Assembly: GCF_034262375.1 (NCBI RefSeq)
Contig: NZ_CP139558.1
Coordinates: 7,316,001-7,380,000 of the forward strand
Length of the DNA: 64,000 bases
DNA from: Mucilaginibacter sabulilitoris
GTDB lineage: Bacteria > Bacteroidota > Bacteroidia > Sphingobacteriales > Sphingobacteriaceae
Reading direction: 5' to 3'
Position 1 is the stretch's first letter, and the number at the start of each line of letters is the position of its first letter. Below, piece after piece: positions 60,794 through 64,000 of this stretch. Both the position numbers and the translations under genes were made by a program. The notes under the pieces were generated by a model. It was not told the DNA's origin and ran no database searches. It saw nothing but the letters and a program-made list of their open reading frames with translations.

Positions 60794-62632
60794 ATGAACC
60801 CATTTATTCAACTGGGAATCCGTCATGATATTGTTAATGCCATCTCTGAGTTAGGATTTGAAAATCCTACACCAATCCAGGAACAGTCAATCCCGGTATT
60901 GTTAACAGGCAGCAACGATTTTGTCGGATTAGCCCAAACCGGGACCGGTAAGACTGCTGCCTTTGGCCTACCATTATTAGAGCTGTTGGATTTCGAAGAA
61001 AATCATCCACAGGCACTTGTTTTATGCCCAACGCGTGAACTCTGTTTACAGATCACGAACGACATTAAAAACTACGCCAAACAAATGAACAACGTTCACG
61101 TTGTTGCCGTTTATGGTGGTGCAAGTATTTCAGATCAGTTACGCCAGATTAAACGCGGTGTACAGATCGTTGTGGCCACACCAGGCCGTATGCTTGACAT
61201 CATCAACCGCAAGGCGATAGATTTTTCGCAGGTAAAATACGTAGTATTGGATGAAGCTGATGAAATGCTCAACATGGGCTTTCAGGAAGACATTGATAAT
61301 ATTTTATCTACCACACCCGACGAGAAAAAAACCTGGCTGTTTTCGGCTACCATGCCTGCTGAAGTTAGGCGCATAGCAAAAAAATACATGGATGAGCCTT
61401 TTGAGCTTACCATGGGAACAAAAAATACCGGCAATGCCAACATTGAGCACGAATACTACATTGTACGTGCCCGTGATAAGTATGCCGCATTTAAACGTAT
61501 TGTTGACTTTAACCCTGATATTTTTGGTATTGTATTTTGCCGCACCAAAATAGAAACCCAGGATATTGCAGAGGCCCTTATTAAAGACGGTTACAATGCC
61601 GACTCTTTACATGGTGACCTGTCACAGCAACAACGCGACAAAGTAATGAAACGCTACCGTGAGCGCAACCTGCAGCTGTTAATTGCTACCGATGTTGCCG
61701 CCCGTGGTATTGATGTTAATGATGTTACACACGTTATCAACTACTCGTTACCTGATGAAGTCGAAAACTACACCCACCGCAGCGGCCGTACAGCCCGTGC
61801 CGGTAAAACCGGTGTATCTATAGCCATTGTTAACGGTAAAGAGCTTGGTAAAATACGCCAGATTGAGCGCGTTATAGGTAAAAAGTTTGTAAAAGCCGAA
61901 ATACCTACAGGTTTTGACGTTTGCGAAAAACAATTGTTCTCGATAGTACATAAAGTACATAACGTAACTGTTAACGAAGAGCAGATTGAACAATACCTGC
62001 CGCGCATCATTGAAGAGTTTAAAGATGTAAGCAAAGAGGATTTTATAAAACGTTTTGCTTCCATTGAGTTTAACCGTTTCCTTGATTATTACAAAAACGC
62101 GCCAGATCTGAATGCTGGTGTTGAAGAAGGTCGTGCCCGTTTTGAAGAACGTGGAGATCGCGCATCAGGAGGCAAGTCAGCTTACACCCGTTTATTTATA
62201 AACTTAGGTTCTGTTGATGAATTTAACCGCGGCGATTTGCTTGGTTACATTTGCAACACTACCAAAATAAGCGGCCGTACTGTTGGTAAAATTGATGTTA
62301 AAGGTGTTTATTCATTTTTTGAAGTTCCGCATGAGGACGTCGAAAAAGTAATGACCGCTTATAAAGAGATCGAATACAAAGGTCGCCCTGTAAGGATAGA
62401 GATATCTGGCGAGGGAACCAGCGAACGTCGTGAAGGCGGAGGTTACCGTGGTGGCGGCGAACGTCGTGAAGGCGGCTACCGTGGCGGCGAACGCCGTGAA
62501 GGTGGTGGAGGTTACCGTGGTGGTGACCGTCGCGAAGGCGGTTATCGTGGTGGCGAAAGAAGCAACAGCGGTTTCCGTGATTTCTCTGGCAAAAGCCGTG
62601 AAGATCGACCTGAACGTCGCAGAAGATTCTAA
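60794..62632 (+). CDS. DEAD-box ATP-dependent RNA helicase (DeaD/CsdA-like)
   Basis: 612 residues. Helicase motifs in order: Q-motif FENPTPIQEQSIPVLL, Walker A GLAQTGTGKTAAFGLP, PTRELCLQ, VATPGRMLD, VVLDEADEMLNMGF, FSATMPAEVRR, IVFCRTKIE, ATDVAARGIDVNDVTHVINY, and HRSGRTARAGKTGVSIAI. A DbpA-like RNA-binding domain follows (about residues 455-535; LFINLGSVDEFNRGDLLGYI). The tail is made of RREGGYRGGE-type repeats (about 540-605), an RGG-like disordered region that binds RNA. It should unwind structured RNA in ribosome assembly or cold adaptation. The tail generates spurious frames on the other strands. Confidence 0.96.
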   Translation: MNPFIQLGIRHDIVNAISELGFENPTPIQEQSIPVLLTGSNDFVGLAQTGTGKTAAFGLPLLELLDFEENHPQALVLCPTRELCLQITNDIKNYAKQMNNVHVVAVYGGASISDQLRQIKRGVQIVVATPGRMLDIINRKAIDFSQVKYVVLDEADEMLNMGFQEDIDNILSTTPDEKKTWLFSATMPAEVRRIAKKYMDEPFELTMGTKNTGNANIEHEYYIVRARDKYAAFKRIVDFNPDIFGIVFCRTKIETQDIAEALIKDGYNADSLHGDLSQQQRDKVMKRYRERNLQLLIATDVAARGIDVNDVTHVINYSLPDEVENYTHRSGRTARAGKTGVSIAIVNGKELGKIRQIERVIGKKFVKAEIPTGFDVCEKQLFSIVHKVHNVTVNEEQIEQYLPRIIEEFKDVSKEDFIKRFASIEFNRFLDYYKNAPDLNAGVEEGRARFEERGDRASGGKSAYTRLFINLGSVDEFNRGDLLGYICNTTKISGRTVGKIDVKGVYSFFEVPHEDVEKVMTAYKEIEYKGRPVRIEISGEGTSERREGGGYRGGGERREGGYRGGERREGGGGYRGGDRREGGYRGGERSNSGFRDFSGKSREDRPERRRRF

Positions 62633-62796
62633 TAAAGAGAATCAAGACTTTTAGAATCAGGAATCAAGACAAAACGCCTCAGCTATTAAAGCAAATGTCC
62701 TGGCTCTTGATTCTAATCTCTTGACTCTGAATAATAAAGATTGTTTTCATAGCTTCCCTGGTAAAGAAGCATTAGTTTTAGTTTAGTTTTGTTAAC

Positions 62797-62839
62797 AAAG
62801 CCTTCAACCTGCCGCCAGCAGCGAAGGCTTTTGTTTTTT
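62797..62839 (+). terminator. Terminator after the helicase gene
   Basis: aaagccttc (62797-62805) pairs with gaaggcttt (62823-62831), followed by tgtttttt. Before it, 62633-62745 holds direct and inverted copies of gaatcaagac / cttgattc. Confidence 0.85.
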
Positions 62840-63164
62840 AACGCGAAAATTCTACAATATCCGAATCCGGATAAAACAGTGTAAGCTTATGGTCGTCCAG
62901 GTTTTTGATCAGGAACTTGGTAAAAGGCCTGCTGCCTTCGTATGATGTAAAAATGGTATCATTTAATACAAAATAATCTTCGGTAACAGGCTTGCCGTCG
63001 TCCATGGTAAATCCCTTATCGGTTATTTCCAGCCGGGTATCACCGTTTTTTGACATCCATTTACCTACCAGTTTCTTATTAACCGGGTGCTCGGGCTCAG
63101 CGCCGCAGGCGGCGACAAATAATAGTAATCCAAATACCGGGACCATTAAAGCGTTTTTTTTCAT
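62838..63164 (-). CDS. Small lipoprotein, lipocalin-like, 108 residues
   Basis: The lipoprotein leader MKKNALMVPVFGLLLFVAAC gives Cys20 as the likely lipid site. The remaining 88 residues open with KKLVGKWMSKNGDTRLEITD, a start pattern of small lipocalin-like beta-barrels. They continue GKPVTEDYFVLNDTIFTSYE and end DSDIVEFSR. It probably sits at the outer membrane. The exact family and ligand are unknown. Confidence 0.72.
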   Translation of the reverse strand: MKKNALMVPVFGLLLFVAACGAEPEHPVNKKLVGKWMSKNGDTRLEITDKGFTMDDGKPVTEDYFVLNDTIFTSYEGSRPFTKFLIKNLDDHKLTLFYPDSDIVEFSR

Positions 63165-63204
63165 AATGCGTTTCTTATGCCCTTAGCCGGTGCTGTTGCT
63201 TTTA

Positions 63205-63516
63205 TTATTGAGCGGGCTTATCAACCAGGTTTGCTTTTTTAACATATACTCGGTGGCCCTTTTTGTTGATGTAATAATAGTAAGAATTTTTATCGATATA
63301 AATAGTTTGGCCGCCCGGACCAACTTTACCTTCATATTTTTTATCAACCACACCCGATGCGCCCTTAGCCGCTATTTCGGATGTTTTATGCCCAACTTTT
63401 TTTGCGGTATTGCCAATTTTATGGCCCAGTGTTGAATCCTTGTGGGTTTGGGCAAAAGCCGGCGAAATCATGAAAGTTCCGGCAGCAAACATGGCTATTT
63501 TGAATAAATTTTTCAT
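63205..63516 (-). CDS. Small secreted hypothetical protein, 103 residues
   Basis: A signal peptide (MKNLFKIAMFAAGTFMISPA, cut after FAQ) leads to a Lys/Gly-rich mature part: HKIGNTAKKVGHKTSEIAAK, then GVVDKKYEGKVGPGGQTIYI and YYYINKKGHRVYVKKANLV. The central GPGGQTIYIDKNSYYYYINK resembles short PBCV-type basic adaptor repeats. The role is unknown. Confidence 0.72.
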   Translation of the reverse strand: MKNLFKIAMFAAGTFMISPAFAQTHKDSTLGHKIGNTAKKVGHKTSEIAAKGASGVVDKKYEGKVGPGGQTIYIDKNSYYYYINKKGHRVYVKKANLVDKPAQ

Positions 63517-63547
63517 AAGAGGCTGTAATTAAGTTTATTTATAATAA

Positions 63548-64000
63548 TCAGCTCAATTTTTCTGCCAAATTCTTCATTTCAAATACGGGCGGGCTTTTTT
63601 GGTATAAAATAGCATAAACAGCATCACAAATAGGCATGCTTACCTTGTATTGTTTATTTACCTGCTGTAGGCAATTTACTGCATAATAACCTTCAGCTAT
63701 CATATTCATTTCCAGTTGGGCCGATGTTACCGTGTACCCCTTGCCTATCATATTGCCAAAGGTGCGGTTGCGGCTAAACTGCGAGTAAGCGGTAACCAGC
63801 AAATCGCCCAGGTAAGCCGACTCTTTAATATCTCTGTCAATCGGATGTACCGCAGCTACAAACCTTTCCAGCTCACGTATAGCGTTTGATATGAGTACCG
63901 CCTGAAAATTATCGCCATATCCTACTCCGTGGCAAATGCCGCTGGCAATAGCATACACGTTTTTTAATACCGCGCCATATTCGGTGCCATAAATATCGTC
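63548..64000 (-). CDS. gpsA: NAD(P)H-dependent glycerol-3-phosphate dehydrogenase, C-terminal part (runs off the right edge)
   Basis: The minus strand is open from the right edge; its first codons read DDIYGTEYGAVLKNVYAIAS, then GICHGVGYGDNFQAVLI, the conserved substrate-binding region of GpsA. It continues YLGDLLVTAYSQFSRNRTFG, NMIGKGY, AEGYYAVNC, and MPICDAVYAILYQ, and ends at 63548. About 150 residues are present; the N-terminal NAD-binding half lies beyond 64000. GpsA makes sn-glycerol 3-phosphate for phospholipid synthesis. Confidence 0.95.
   Translation of the reverse strand, partial: DDIYGTEYGAVLKNVYAIASGICHGVGYGDNFQAVLISNAIRELERFVAAVHPIDRDIKESAYLGDLLVTAYSQFSRNRTFGNMIGKGYTVTSAQLEMNMIAEGYYAVNCLQQVNKQYKVSMPICDAVYAILYQKSPPVFEMKNLAEKLS

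Noticed and set aside
62298..62654. His-rich minus-strand and Val/Ala-rich plus-strand frames at the helicase 3' end
   Set aside because: They are frame shadows of the repetitive RGG-like tail; their odd composition follows from the repeat.

Overview
The window looks like a Bacteroidota chromosome, most likely family Sphingobacteriaceae (Mucilaginibacter/Pedobacter type). The evidence is three SusC/SusD-type receptor genes, a one-protein hybrid two-component regulator, the rpmB-rpmG-DUF4295-ftsY-rimO order, a bacillithiol gene (bshC), and several start-proximal copies of the Bacteroidota -7 promoter element TAnnTTTG. No genus call is possible from sequence reading alone.

Left third (1-31,000), accessory glycan-use region, almost all on the minus strand. 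It starts with the N-terminal half of a SusC receptor (1-1544) and a sugar:H+ symporter (1999-3405). Next is a polysaccharide utilisation locus (4488-19060): a four-gene enzyme operon (GH35 beta-galactosidase, two GH43 enzymes, a BNR_4 beta-propeller protein), a 1355-residue hybrid histidine kinase/AraC regulator, and a SusD/SusC pair. The enzyme set suggests a type II arabinogalactan or similar galactan. An AAA_14/DUF4143 ATPase and a small DUF6922-like gene lie divergently at 19871-21412. A second unit (21989-30901) holds an FAD-dependent oxidoreductase, SusD, an STN-domain SusC, a FecR anti-sigma factor and an ECF sigma factor, so it uses trans-envelope sigma signalling rather than a hybrid kinase. 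An intact tRNA-Ala(GGC) lies at 31042-31115. Its 3' half plus its terminator recurs, in the same orientation, at about 21594-21682 and, decayed, at 3906-3989. These three sites divide the region into blocks of about 17.7 and 9.4 kb, which is what repeated integration at the tRNA 3' end would leave. No integrase is visible.

Right two thirds (31,800-64,000), mostly core genes: an MFS exporter and three tiny genes; lpxB-(small membrane protein)-surE; bshC; rimO; ftsY; DUF4295-rpmG-rpmB; acs with two small genes; two hypothetical envelope genes; an M20 amidohydrolase with a SPOR protein; secA; ribF; truB-uppP-DUF3098-ftsX; an ABC exporter; truA; a DUF892 protein; DUF4293; a DEAD-box RNA helicase; two small secreted proteins; and the C-terminal part of gpsA at the right edge.

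Intergenic DNA in the core region is rich in dispersed repeats: three REP-like palindromes, two other mosaic repeat families, and many degenerate tandem arrays with a 7-bp period that often abut start codons. One such array lies inside the bshC reading frame. No CRISPR array, rRNA gene or insertion sequence was seen.
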